Under the pieces are notes generated by a model. That model did no database searches and had not been told where the DNA came from. It saw only the letters and a program-made list of their open reading frames with translations. A program made the position numbers and the translations under genes. Shown here in pieces: positions 42,311 to 53,139 of a DNA stretch of 64,000 bases (position 1 is its first letter; each line of letters starts with the position of its first letter). Source of the DNA: Aphanomyces cochlioides (taxonomy: Eukaryota > Oomycota > Saprolegniomycetes > Saprolegniales > Verrucalvaceae); the NCBI GenBank assembly GCA_019828595.1, contig JAHQRK010000018.1, forward strand, positions 558,001 to 622,000, read 5' to 3'.

Positions 42311-45300
42311 ACATGTGATGAGTGACCAAGAAGAGCATATGCCATAAGTGGCAACGACCACTGATGACTACCTGTAAAAGCATTAACAGTTCTTGTTGCA
42401 AGGTGTTTTCCTGTCCTTTCAGCTGTTCCACTGTCTAAAGCTGAGCTGGGGTTGACTCTAATTTCTTCAAGTGAAGCCAAAAGAACTGCTGCAGCTTGCC
42501 TGAGAGGTGCTCCTTCTTTCGTCATATAATGCGCGACGTATTCTTCTACAGCCTCGCCTGCATCCTTTCCACTGATGACCGAGGCATTATTGTGACACCC
42601 AAGTAGATTGGTGGTGATCAGGTTGGCCTCCACAAACATCGCGCATGTCGCGGGGCGCTTTAATTCCCAGACAATTGGACCAGCTGGATGAGATCTAATA
42701 TCATTTCCATTTAGCGGTCGATACGGATTGTTGAGTAGCCTTACAGTACCAATATCTAAATCAAGTCCATCAAGGATCGCCCTCTTTTTTAATTTCCTGT
42801 CTCCAGCCTTTCGCAAGGCAATAATAAGAGGCCTTGTGTCATGCTCGTAAATCCCTCGTCCCATTGAAAGACGGCACATGTACAACCCCTTTGGCGGTTT
42901 TTCGCAAGCAAACCCATGTTTATGGCTGCCAAGAATGATTGCCTTCTTTTGTGCAATTTGAATAAATCCATTATAATCAATTGAAGCATCGGGTACAATC
43001 AAGTCAGAAGCTCGGACACGCGATTTGGAACTGTCTGAATTAACATTCTCGTACCAAGCACGGCAGTCGTCAGGTACATTAGTACATGTGGACTCTAAAT
43101 GTTTGGCCACCATAGTTTTTACTCTATCAGGTGCTGCAGCAAGTCGAGTTAGTAATTCAGACGTCAGCGACGACGCGTACAGATTGACATGCCAATGCAA
43201 TCGACCTTGCTTTTGGGGCTCAATAACGCCATTAAATGCAGCAACATAGTTGTATGCTCCTTGTTCACGCTTCGCATAATCACGCGACTGTCGACTGTTT
43301 GATTTCATCGGGCATCTAATAATGTCACTAAATAAGCTCGTCATTTTGCGTTCAAAAGATAGCGCAGAAAGACCAGGACGGGTTAAAGCTATGCGGAGTC
43401 CTGGGTCTTGTTCGATACATGCTGGCAATTCAGAGTTAGAACCGTGGGTGTCAAAACCTACAGTACTATTCCATGTCTTCATGGTTGCAACTCGTAAAAT
43501 TGCCACATCTTCAAACTCTGGGGGAGATCCTGTGATATAATGGCTGCAAATTCCATATCGGAGTCACATGGCCGCTAGTTTTGGTCTCGTTGCTTGTCTC
43601 TCGAAAGGACTGAAAGGAACAGAAGAACCGACCATCGAAATAATACGACCGATCTTGGCGTTCAACACTTTTGCATCGTTTGTTAACGGGTTATCTCGAG
43701 CCCACACCAAAATATCTCTAAACGCTGAAGAGTTGGCAAGGTCCCCTAGTTTCTCCAATTCCTTTGTTCGTTTCACATTGAGACGTGCGGCTTGACGAAT
43801 ACAAGCATGTCTTTGTTTTTGATTAAATGCAGTCGCAATAAATAAAGGGTCTTCAAACCGTCCATCGTAGTACGCAAGAAGGTGCCTCATGAATGACTAG
43901 AAATTGAACCTTGCGGAACACCCTTTCCCAACATAAATAGATGGGGGGATACTCCCCTCAAAATGGCGTCATTTTCATCCCATTCGTTAAGTGGTGCATG
44001 ACTTCGTGTCACAGATGCCAGCGCTGGTTTTTCGACACACGAAGTTCCGTCGGCGTTGTCATTGGGATGAATAATCGAAAACATGGCCTCAATTGCGTCA
44101 TTGATGGCAGAGTCGACTAATCGTTCCTTTGGCAACACGGCGGAAAAGACCAAGTCGCTTTGATTCGGCGACCTATCCAGTTCTGTGCTCTCTAATTCAT
44201 CCTCATCATCGATAAATTCGCTCATCGCGCTGACCCTTTTGTCATCGTTTGTAATTGCGTTTTGTTCAATGCCTTTGGTCTCTTCGTTTAATTGTCTCTC
44301 CATTGCTCTTGTTTGATCAATAATAACATCAATGTAGCTCGGATGTCGTAAGTATTTCCAAGCATTCAACCAAGCAAAGGCACCATTGACATCTAGCTCA
44401 TAGATTGCTCTAAATCTGCATTGAGTCTTTCGCCACGCATCCCGTGGCCCTAGAAAAGTAACTTGAACTCGATGACTATCACAAAGATTTGGCAACACTT
44501 TAGCGACTTCTGACGGGCCATCTGATGGAAAGCAAATTGCATGGGCTGTCGAATGGTTTGAACGCACCAGAATGTCAATATTAAAGGCTCGAGATGCAAC
44601 AATAGCGTTTTGAGTTGTCAGGTTTAATTTCGGCAACGTGTTAATTCGCCCATAATCGTGGCCGGATGAAATACTATAAGGGTGCTTTAAGGGATTGATG
44701 CTGCATGTCTTACAAAGTACAATATTGTTGACATCAGGGACCAAATCTGGCTTTAAATGGAACCACCCTTCAGCAATTCTCAAAACGGATACGTGCGTCA
44801 TAATCAAGTCTTCTGGAATTGAGGCCAAGCATTTTTTTGGCCCTCTGTTAAACGAAAATACTGTGAAAGCTGTGCTGGAGCCCCAGCATTAATAATTGTA
44901 TCCACAGCGCCGTATAAAATTTCGTTGCATGAGGCACAGGCTGCAATTGGACCCTTTCCAACGTCTCTACAATCAACGTCCTTTTGACAGCGTATTGCTG
45001 CTTGTTGCGACACTGGTTGGCCGATTGACTCTAAAATCCTGTTCCAAACAGCCGAATCGTCTCCTAAATTCATTGTTTCATCGTTAAAAACAAAAGCATT
45101 CGGATCGTTCGAGCACATGTGATAATAGGCAAGCCCACAATTTGGCTCAGTTGTAAAGTTGTTGACCTTCCGAATCGTTTCAATCAATTCTAAATTGATG
45201 TCTGGAGCACCTAGGACAACTCCGACAGGCCATCCATATGTTTCACGTCGCGATTCGTCGTGATCAGTCCTCGATATGACGCTTTTGCAGTTGAGTCTTT

Positions 45301-45396
45301 TGCTCGAACAGCATCAGCCTGCTCCTTAGAGATATTTGATCTGCCAACGCGTCGCAGCATTTTCTCTTTGCTTCTGACAGCAGCTCTGTAGCTCAT
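42311..45396 (-). mobile_element. Decayed Helitron: Rep/N-terminal region without helicase
   Basis: Minus-strand remnants in order: a Cys-rich N-terminal piece (45396-44804); a DUF6570-like piece (SIPEDLIMTHVSVLRIAEGWFHL, 44828-43887); a Helitron-like N domain (HLLAYYDGRFEDPLFIATAFNQKQRH, 43890-43564); and the replication initiator with the HUH-type motif GRLHWHVNLY (to 42298). Breaks are visible near 45215, 44830 (loss in an A-run), 43890 and a TGA at 43564-43566. The sequence ends at AYALLGHSSHVT, where the Pif1-type helicase should begin, and runs into an LRR fragment. It is non-autonomous and dead. I could not place the 5' TC or 3' CTRR ends. Confidence 0.8.
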
Positions 45397-45503
45397 CTTA
45401 GCTTGTTAACAGGAATATTGTTCCGACTCTTCCTCGGAGGGACAAGGAATACGGTGCAGAAACGTGGATTCAATCCCATTTCTGCTCTGTACTACTATAA
45501 TAA

Positions 45504-45524
45504 TAGTATGCATATTATGCATAC
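45504..45524. repeat. Short perfect inverted repeat
   Basis: Arms AGTATGCAT and ATGCATACT (9 bp) are separated by ATT, in an AT-rich stretch just beyond the Helitron remnant. The sequence from 45525 to 46150 has no gene and only low-complexity AT-rich DNA. Confidence 0.5.
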
Positions 45525-46154
45525 TAGACTGTAATTAGCAAAATATATGCATATTTTAACTTGATTAAAAAAAGAATACGAAAAATGCAACGGACAGACA
45601 ATTAATCCCTTGTGGTCTGGTAGACTAACGGGGTAACGTCCCTACCAGTATAATACTAGTATAAGAGCATCTCCAACGCGGAGTCGGTATTTCTATTCTA
45701 ATCGTACTTAATTGGGACGGAAATTGCATGATAGAATAGAAATTCTTGTGCGGCCACAACGCAACCCAATCTATTCAGCATGGAAGAAGACACTCTTTCC
45801 TGGTTCAAGCGCGTTCAAGGTGACAATTTGCAAGAGAACGAAGTTTATGAATGGTTCCAGATCTTTGCGGCACGCGACACGCCAGGCCCCATAGATGCAG
45901 CTCATGTTTCATAAGAAAGGGATTTCACATCCGGCTTTTCATGGCATACCAGAGGTTGTCAATCGGTTTAAATATTGATGAGGAGGAGCTCAGTTCGAGC
46001 TAGACACAAATATAAACTTATCATTAATGTTTACACTTCTTGTTTCTAAGAAATGCTGGATCCGCACTATAGCTGTAGTGTGTATTAAACTACTGATACA
46101 ATTGTACTCTATTTGTATGTATTGTACAGACACAATTGTACAATACATGAATAC

Positions 46155-46430
46155 GACTCTTTAAATTTATATAGGGAACAATCAACTGTCACAGTGGAAA
46201 AAGAATATAACGAATTGTTAGCAAGTTAAATTGTCAAACAACTCTCAAATTGAATTTTCATGTCATACTCCTGAATCATTTCAACTCACAACGCAACAAG
46301 ACTTCTTGTAACTGGAAGTGACACATGTAACTGACCAACTCTGCTTAGCTTAGCTTTATCTGTATTTTGTAATTGTTGTACTTCCAAGGCCGAAATCACG
46401 ACGCTTTTTTGCAGCGTCAAGAAGACATTG
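46155..46430 (-). mobile_element. Relic 3' end of the Tc1/mariner-type element found at 53140
   Basis: About 275 bp are clearly homologous to 53150-53425. They include the inner TIR (TTTATATAGGGAACA), the spacer GTGGAAAAA, the terminal codons of the transposase and the AAGACATT near its last exon. There are many substitutions and small indels. The outer TIR is degenerate. The rest of the element is missing, so this is an old truncated copy. The flanks to 47100 hold no gene. Confidence 0.75.
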
Positions 46431-47106
46431 GATCTCGAGTCAATATCACTAAGCTATGAATAGTGTGAAGTGCAAGCGTAATGAACTTTGCTCAAATTGC
46501 TCAGTGAACAACTAACTTGATAGTGGATGATTTGAGAGCGAATTGACTTCAAAGATTGAAAACTTATATTTGAGAAAAATCAAATTGAAAAATTGTTCTA
46601 TAGATGAAATTGTATATAAGGTACTATACTCAACTGTTTATCTTAATTTCAATCAATTTCGTAGTGACTTTCGATTAACTGTGAATATCAGTATCAATGC
46701 ATAGAGCTAAAAATGGTGATTTTAAGCATATATAAAACTCAAAATTGAAATTACCAAGATGTTGCGCCGACGTCGTTCGCCATCGACAATATCTCCATGA
46801 ATACTTTGAATTTCGAGACGCATGATGGCTCAAAATGTAGTCCTTGGAGTCCTTGACAACCTCGTGGCCTTAACTCGACAGTATCAAAATGGCAATAAGT
46901 CTGATTTTGTTTTGTGGGCTCTCATTTGTACAATCGAATACAGCTGTATAGATACAATGTATGAATACTGTCCTGTACATATCAATTATACAGACAGACC
47001 AACAGCTATAATCCGCACAAATACCTCGTACTTGGAATGACAAGCAGCGTTGTCGGCTACACGGGGAATTTTCTGTCAAAAGGATCATAGATGATTTTAA
47101 TGGTCA

Positions 47107-47777
47107 GTGGCGTTCCAGGTCAGCGAAACTCAAATTGGTCAATTCAAATTAACACAGCGATTATATTCTAAGCTCCATCCAATCACAATTGCTATGCGAC
47201 GTACGATGTCAAGGACGGTACAGCTCCGTGAAAAAATCAAATTGCTCCAACAATTTTTGAACAAGCTTCCAGCGAGCATAATGTCAAGTCCATGTTGTGT
47301 AAAAGACTTGCTGCATTCATGGCGCCAGCTCCCGATGGTCAAACGCGAACGGAGTTTCGTATGGCGCACCTTGAGCATGTTGCAAATGAGGTGATTCAAG
47401 GTACGAGCGTCAATTTAGAGGTATTTATTTTTTGTTTATATAGCTGTCGATGTGAACCGCTTGCATCACTGTACAGGTCGCTTGGAGCATTTTTATGCTC
47501 GCGCGATGACAATGGACAATATGGAGGTTGGTGCTTAAAGCACTTGATTTGTGGACGTCCCAAGTCGTTGATGTTTTTCTTTTATTCGCTTAGTCATCAA
47601 ATGAATTTAATCTTACGTTACGTGAAATATATCGGCGAAAGCATTGACCAAGATGATGGCGAAATGAAATATAAAGGGTACACGCGAATTACAATGGTGT
47701 TTCATAGCATGTGGATGAATTTGAATGAGGAAAGCTTCGAAAAGCTTGCCTATATTTTGAATTGCAATGGGTGTTGA
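47107..47777 (+). other. Open frames of unknown origin
   Basis: Two overlapping plus frames, 47107-47394 and 47292-47777 (161 aa), are longer than expected in AT-rich DNA. The second contains CLKHLICGRPKSLMFFFYSLSHQMN. I recognise no domain and see no clear splice between them. They could be remains of a host gene or transposon passenger. They end 114 bp left of the TIR at 47891. Confidence 0.25.
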
Positions 47778-47890
47778 TGAAACTAACCGAGAAATTGTTT
47801 CAAATTAACCGAAAAAAGGTGTAGTACACTTGTACGACTCATTGAGTCAACAATTCTGAAAGTTTCGGTACGGTTTTCCCTTATCTTATA

Positions 47891-49418
47891 CTACCTCTGA
47901 TTGGTAACTATTGCAAACAGGTAAAATATTGCAACTTGCAGGATTCCAATTGGCTTAAAATCCAGTGGTTAAGCACAGCTCACAGCACGACGATTCACGA
48001 CGTATTTTTGTTTCAATTTTATTTGCTGATTTGCCAACGTAAGCACCATGGCAAGGTTGCATACAAAAACCAAGTCAAATCTGACTGATGAGCAACGTGG
48101 TGCGGTGTATGAGGAGCTCCTTATGCTAAGTGTAAATGGAAAAGCATCACGAGTCATGATAGCTTCCGTCGCGAGAACATTCGGTGTTCATCCATCGACA
48201 ATTTCCCGAACTGGCAGCGTGGAAGAAACAACTCAACTTCTGGTCGACGTGCCAACGTCAAGTCGCGCATGGGGCGGAAGCTTGTTTACTCGCCAAGTGA
48301 AATCGAGGAACGCATCAAAACTACGCCTCTCTGCCTGTGTCAAACCTATCGATCGCTTGCTAAAGCAATAGGTGTTTTTACTTGGACGATTTGGAACTTT
48401 ATCAAATCAAAGTGGATCACACGGCGAGCGAACTGGATAAAGCCATTGCTGGCACCTCAGCACATGATTCAACGAGTTGACTTCTGCTCAAAGATTCTGT
48501 CAGATTTTGGTAAGAGCATTGATAATGAATTGTTTAATGTCGTCCACGTCGACGAAAAATGGTTTTACATGACCAAAATTCGTCGACGCTTCTACTTATG
48601 GCATGACGAAGATAACCCACCGCGTCATGTTCAATCAAAAAGCCACATTACCAAAGTGATGTTTCTTGTTGCCGTGGCTCGCCCAAGAAACGACTGGAAC
48701 GGTAAAGTTGGCTGTTGGCCGCTCGTGGAAGAGACAAGAATTGTCCGTTCAAGTGTCAATCGTTCCAGCAGGGGCTGTAGTTTTGTCAACTCTCACTGTT
48801 ACGCGAGATGTTTACCGGAAATATTTGGTGGAGAAGGTCATTCCTGCGATCAATGATAAATGGTTATGGCCCTCGGGCAGCAATGACGGAATTGTCTTTA
48901 TTCAACAAGACAATGCGCGACCGCATGTGTCACCTGAAGATGTCGAAGTTGCTCGAGCTGCTACTATGGCTATCTTGAACATTAAGCTACGAAACCAGCC
49001 TCCACAAAGCCCAGAACTAAACGTCTTGGATCTGGGCTTTTTTAATTCAATCCAAGCCCTTCAACAGTCAATGGAATGCAAATCAATCGAAGATCTTGTT
49101 AAAGCTTGTCGCCGTCATTTGATCAATTGTCATCAGAGACTCTGGAAAAGACTTTTGGCTCGCTGCGTCGCGTGATGATGGCATGTCTTGAAGTCAAGGG
49201 CAACGATACTTACAAGATTCCACGTAGCAAGACCAACGAAGACTTCATGATGAATTTGGATTTCATGAACTTACGACTTGAAGAAGAATGTCGTCTTGAA
49301 GAATTGTGTGAACTTGTTGGTACCGTAGTTCTTTAAACTTTTTAAATACAGATTCTCTACACCTTGTGTTTTGTATAGCGCTGAATGTTCGTCTGCAATA
49401 GTTCCCAATCAGAGGTAG
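47891..49418 (+). mobile_element. Tc1/mariner (IS630)-type element with TIRs and TA target site
   Basis: Inverted ends lie at 47891-47914 and 49395-49418. They match over 24 bp with one visible mismatch, start CTACCTCTGATTGG, and are flanked on both sides by TA. The 1528-bp element holds one degenerate transposase gene. The end sequence is related to, but different from, that of the 53140 element (CTACTCTGG). Confidence 0.82.
48048..49336 (+). pseudogene. Tc1/mariner-like transposase with three frameshifts
   Basis: DDE/D transposase of the IS630-Tc1-mariner superfamily. The HTH region begins NLTDEQRGAVYEELL. The catalytic Asps are in VVHVDEKWFY, FIQQDNARPH and ELNVLDLGFF. Compared with the paralogue at 53209-54593 there are one-base changes near 48212 (after HPSTISR), near 48765 (before PAGAVV) and near 49120 (before SSETLEK). 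These split the gene into four frames. The element therefore cannot make its transposase, though it might be moved in trans. Confidence 0.82.
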
Positions 49419-49996
49419 TAAGATTTTCCACTACCATAATATGGTACAGTACTCCCCCGGAATAACGAACCTCCAAAAAAATCGGTTTTTAAAGGTATTA
49501 GTCATGCACAAGAATAAGATTAAGGAGTTTTTAAGATGGGTGACACTTGCATCTGATTGGTCAGAATATCATATGTTTACATGAAAAACTTGCTCGGACG
49601 GCAAAATGGACATCATATTCGGATTCTGGAGGGGTTGATACCCTGGCAACCTCCAGAAGACAGAACGCACAACACAAACCACATACACTTCTTAGAGCTT
49701 ACGAATACCATCTACTAACTCATAAACTTCTTCGTCTAATATGCCTGTATGCCGCCAACAATTAGCTATTGTATCTTGACTAACGCATTTCCATGCCTCA
49801 TTGGCCCACTCTAACGCTTGCAACAAACTGACATCGTGCAGTTTGTTCACTATGCATAGTGAGGCAAAATTTTCCTTCGATTTTGAAAAGAACCCCTAAA
49901 ATTTATATTTGTGTTCGTGTACCGGTAGTATACTATAATTTTATAAAGTATAGTAAGTTTTAGTGGGTTCGTGAGTTCTGTAGTGGAAAGGGGGGA

Positions 49997-50029
49997 GGTA
50001 ATAATATTACCAAAGGTAATATTATTACC
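49997..50029. repeat. Perfect 15-bp inverted repeat with 3-nt loop
   Basis: GGTAATAATATTACC (49997-50011) is followed by AAA and its exact complement (50015-50029). It sits just outside the left end of the Harbinger element and may be an unrelated hairpin or an internal part of a lost MITE. The surrounding 49419-50050 has no gene. Confidence 0.75.
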
Positions 50030-50235
50030 TTTGGTGGTTTTGTTTCTATTAGACAGATTTCGGAGAGGGTGCCACATCTTTCCCGCATCTCAAATTTTCG
50101 CGGCACGATACGGAAGTGGCTAAAAAATTGTCCTATTTCGGAGCGACAGGTCTCCAAACTTGCCACATCCAGTCGTAGTTAGCTAATCATTTAAGGACTT
50201 AGAGAACAGATCACTTTACGATTGTCTTTCTCGTC

Positions 50236-51299
50236 ATGCTGTCACTCGAAGAGCTCCAAGCTGTTGTTCGCCGTCGAAGACACCTCAGCTTTTCAAGCCG
50301 AATGCGCCTTTTACGTGCAATTCGCGTTGAAGTTGAGCGTCCGCTTGTGCCAGTCGTGCGGTTCGACCTCCACAAGTTGAGTGACGCGGACAGTGACCTC
50401 AAATTTCGTTTCGATGTTCATGGTGTGATCAAGTTGACCAATTTGCTTTGTGTGCCACAGTCGTCATCACGAAAGACCACGATCGTTGCTTGGGGATAGA
50501 AGCGCTGTGTATAACACTCAACCGAATGGCTTATCCGAAGCGATTATACGACATGATGCAGACGTTTGGACGATCAAGGGAGTCTCTATGTCGAATTTTT
50601 AACCATGTAATAGATCTACTTTACGATAACTGGCATGGCTTGTTGTACTGCCTCAATATCGTTCAACCTCGTCTTGATGTCTACAAGACTGCCATCGTGT
50701 CGAAGGGTTCTCCACTCGAAACCGTCTTTGGTTTCATTGACGGGAGCAAAGTTGACACTTGCAGAATTGGTCCAAACTCCAATCATCGAGACCTGCAAAG
50801 ACATGTATATAGCGGTCACAAACGCAAGCATTGCTTGAATTTCCAAGGGGTAACTGCTCGTGATGGCCTGTGTATATCGTTCTGGTGCCCGATCGAAGGG
50901 TCAAGACATAATTCAACGTTGCTCCGGTCCAGTGAGCTCCTGGACTTCCTTGATGCAAATGAATCAATTCTTGGAACAAGTCTATTATACGGAGATCCCG
51001 CTTATGGTGTTTCAAAGTGGATATGCTCTGGCTACAAGGGCAGAGCCTTAGACGACCAAAAGAAAGCGTTCAACGCTGCTATGAGTAAAGTCCGTCAAGC
51101 CGTTGAATGGTCATTTGGAGCAATGAAACGGGAATGGGCAATTGTGACATACAAGATGCAACAGAAAATATTACTACAAAGTGTGGGCAAAGTCGTTCTC
51201 GTTGCAATGCTGCTCTCCAACTGTCATGAAGGTCGCAATCAAATCAGCTTGTATTTTGGTTTGACTCCACCTTCACTTGATGACTATCTTTCCATGTAA
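50236..51299 (+). pseudogene. Harbinger-type DDE transposase with one frameshift
   Basis: The N-terminal part (MLSLEELQAVVRRRRHLSF..IKLTNLLCVP) lies in one frame and the DDE_Tnp_4 part in another (VVITKDHDRCLGIEALCITLNRM onward). The shift occurs around 50460. Catalytic residues are in GFIDGSKV, LYGDPAYGVSKW and AVEWSFGAMKREW, and FGRSRESLCRIFNHVID precedes them. The rest is open to a stop at 51299. A very small intron cannot be excluded, but no GT..AG pair fits, so a single-base change is more likely. It would then be inactive. Confidence 0.75.
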
Positions 51300-51310
51300 T
51301 CAATCAACAT

Positions 51311-52020
51311 TTATTGATGCTTTATCTTGTCTAAAAGCTGATGAATAAGCTTCATGGTTTCATCGTTTCGTCGCTGGTCCATTAATCGTTGTTCAGCACG
51401 CTCTTGACGATCTTTCTCTCGTTCATCGCGTGCCATTTCCTTTTCTTTTATCTCCCACTCGAGCTTTTGATTTTTTAATTCAAATTTCTCACGTTCAAGC
51501 TCGATTTCCTTGTCTTGGACGTCAAGAATCAACTTTTGTTTCTTGCTCGTGCGGCCTTCGACATATTGGTCGTCGCTGCTGATACGCTTTCGACTACATG
51601 TCTTCATCGCTTCATCTCGGATAAACTTTGTCGCCTCAGCTTTTTCAACTTTCTGCTGCAAGTTGACAGATCTTACTTTTTTGATTCATTGTCGTCAACA
51701 AGCTGCACAAGCTCGTCGAGCAGGCGGACCTTTTCCGTCTCGTCTTGAGACACACCAGACAAGCTTGCCGACGTTGTTTGATACTTGCGGTGGCTCTTAA
51801 TGAGACTATTAAATCGATTTTGAACCTTTTTACCGTCAAGCCTCGAGCGTGAGAATCCATCGACGCGTTGCAAACTGCTCGCCAGCTCCTCCCATGCACG
51901 TGTGGTTTTGATCGCTTTGAAAGGAAGCTCACAGTTCACTTGAATGAGAAGGCTAACGCCGTCTTCCTCCGACCACCAACGTCTCGTCCCGTTGTCGTTG
52001 GTCTCTTCGTCTTGGTCCAT
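51311..52020 (-). pseudogene. Harbinger-associated Myb/SANT-like ORF, frameshifted
   Basis: Part 1 (52020-51673) encodes RRWWSEEDGVSLLIQV, a trihelix/Myb-like DNA-binding domain, to DDNESKK. Part 2 (51661-51311) continues with VRSVNLQQKVEKAEATKFIRDE and a long charged coiled coil ending LLDKIKHQ. The frame is lost at a run of six A residues near 51673; a seventh would restore continuity. Such proteins help import and target the Harbinger transposase. It converges with the transposase, with 11 bp between stops. Confidence 0.7.
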
Positions 52021-52803
52021 GAGAAAGCGAGTGGCTGCTGTTCAAGGTGTCAGAGGATGTGGCAACTTGCCACAAATACGTGCGATTTTGAGTCTTGCCA
52101 CTATAGATTTTGACAGTTTTGCCACATAGAATAATATTTTGGAGGAAAAGATATGGGAAAAGATGTGGCAAGTGCTCCCGAAATCTCTCTATTATTATTC
52201 ATTCGATTCCAAATTGGGCTGTCGAATCGAATCGACTTACCAGAATCGAACAATCGACTAGCCAATCATATGTCAGTATTTTCCATATTTTGACCAATCA
52301 AATCACCTTAATTTTGTTACTTGGGGAAAGGCCATGATGGATGCTGACTCGAGGAAGATACGCGAGGCGTCTTGACACGTCATAGCGAGGTAGTAGTGGG
52401 CGCAGAAATCATGCATGACGGTACAGCTGTATTCTGGGATGCAGGTGTTAGTTTGCTCAGTACCATTGCCTGGAATAAATTGTACTTAAATTTGTTTACT
52501 ATACAATATTTCATATTAAATTCAGCATAGTCGATTAATATGCGATTTGGCCAATGACCTGCCAAGTCCACATTTCACTGAAAAGGACAATACAGAAAAT
52601 CCTGCTAGTTTAAACACCTCGGATAGCTAAACGCCTTTCGAACTGAACAGGTTTTCAATCCACGGACAGATTTCCATATATGTCGACCCTCTCATGTTAA
52701 ACGAAGTAATTTGATCAAATATGAGTTGTACTACGTAACGTCAGAACACATCGTTGGTTAGCCACACATTGTTAGTCTTGGTGGAAGGATAGTCGACTTG
52801 AGC

Positions 52804-52899
52804 ATGGAAGACAAAGTCACCATGCTGAAGATGATCGATGAAGGCACCCCAAACGAAGACATCAAGAAGTGCTTCAAGTGCTCGGTTGAGACAGAGTAG
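52804..52899 (+). pseudogene. Scrap of a CENP-B/Tigger-like helix-turn-helix
   Basis: A 31-codon frame (MEDKVTMLKMIDEGTPNEDI then KKCFKCSVETE) resembles the first HTH of pogo/Tigger transposases or CENP-B N-domains (K.xMLxxIDEG). It ends at a stop formed at the edge of a tandem repeat. It is far too short to be functional. The identification is by eye. Confidence 0.35.
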
Positions 52900-52958
52900 A
52901 GTGTATTGATTGATAGAGTAGAGTGTATTGATTGATAGAGTAGAGTGTATTGATTGAT
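52893..52958 (+). repeat. Three tandem 22-bp repeats
   Basis: The unit AGAGTAGAGTGTATTGATTG plus AT is repeated three times without change (52893-52914, 52915-52936, 52937-52958). It begins inside the HTH scrap. The rest of 52191-53065 is AT-rich, without genes; CCAAT-type and CGAATCGA-type motifs occur at 52200-52330. Confidence 0.9.
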
Positions 52959-53139
52959 GAACGACAGACGTTACTTATGGAAATGTCCTGATACCATACG
53001 GTAAATTAGTAACTTGAAATTTGTATGCCTATACAAACGCTTCGATAAAGCTATAGCTGAACACCTTTGGAATTGAACAAGAATCCCACTCCACCGCGCG
53101 TTGTTCAAACAAGCAGGTTTATCTGTACTATGCATAGTA

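Larger units (their letters stand above)
50051..52190 (+). mobile_element. PIF/Harbinger-type element with TTGCCAC subterminal repeats
   Basis: Both ORFs typical of PIF/Harbinger are present (transposase plus a Myb/SANT-like ORF, convergent). The ends share an imperfect inverted repeat: AGATTTCGG followed within 12 bp by TGCCACATCTTT at 50054-50082, and the complement at 52156-52190. Copies of TTGCCAC or GTGGCAA cluster at both ends (about 50070, 50160, 52058, 52068, 52096, 52118, 52164). I could not settle the exact 3-bp target duplication. Confidence 0.7.

Noticed and set aside
45650..45900. MITE suggested by AGAGCATCTCCAACGCGG
   Set aside because: The phrase resembles some plant Harbinger MITE ends, but no matching inverted end or target duplication was found nearby.
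51661..51681. 21-bp GT..AG segment that would restore the Myb-like ORF
   Set aside because: Far shorter than any intron in the window (39-60 bp); a lost A in a six-A run explains the break better.
52893..52958. Three 22-bp repeats as a CRISPR array
   Set aside because: The repeats are adjacent without spacers and the genome is eukaryotic.
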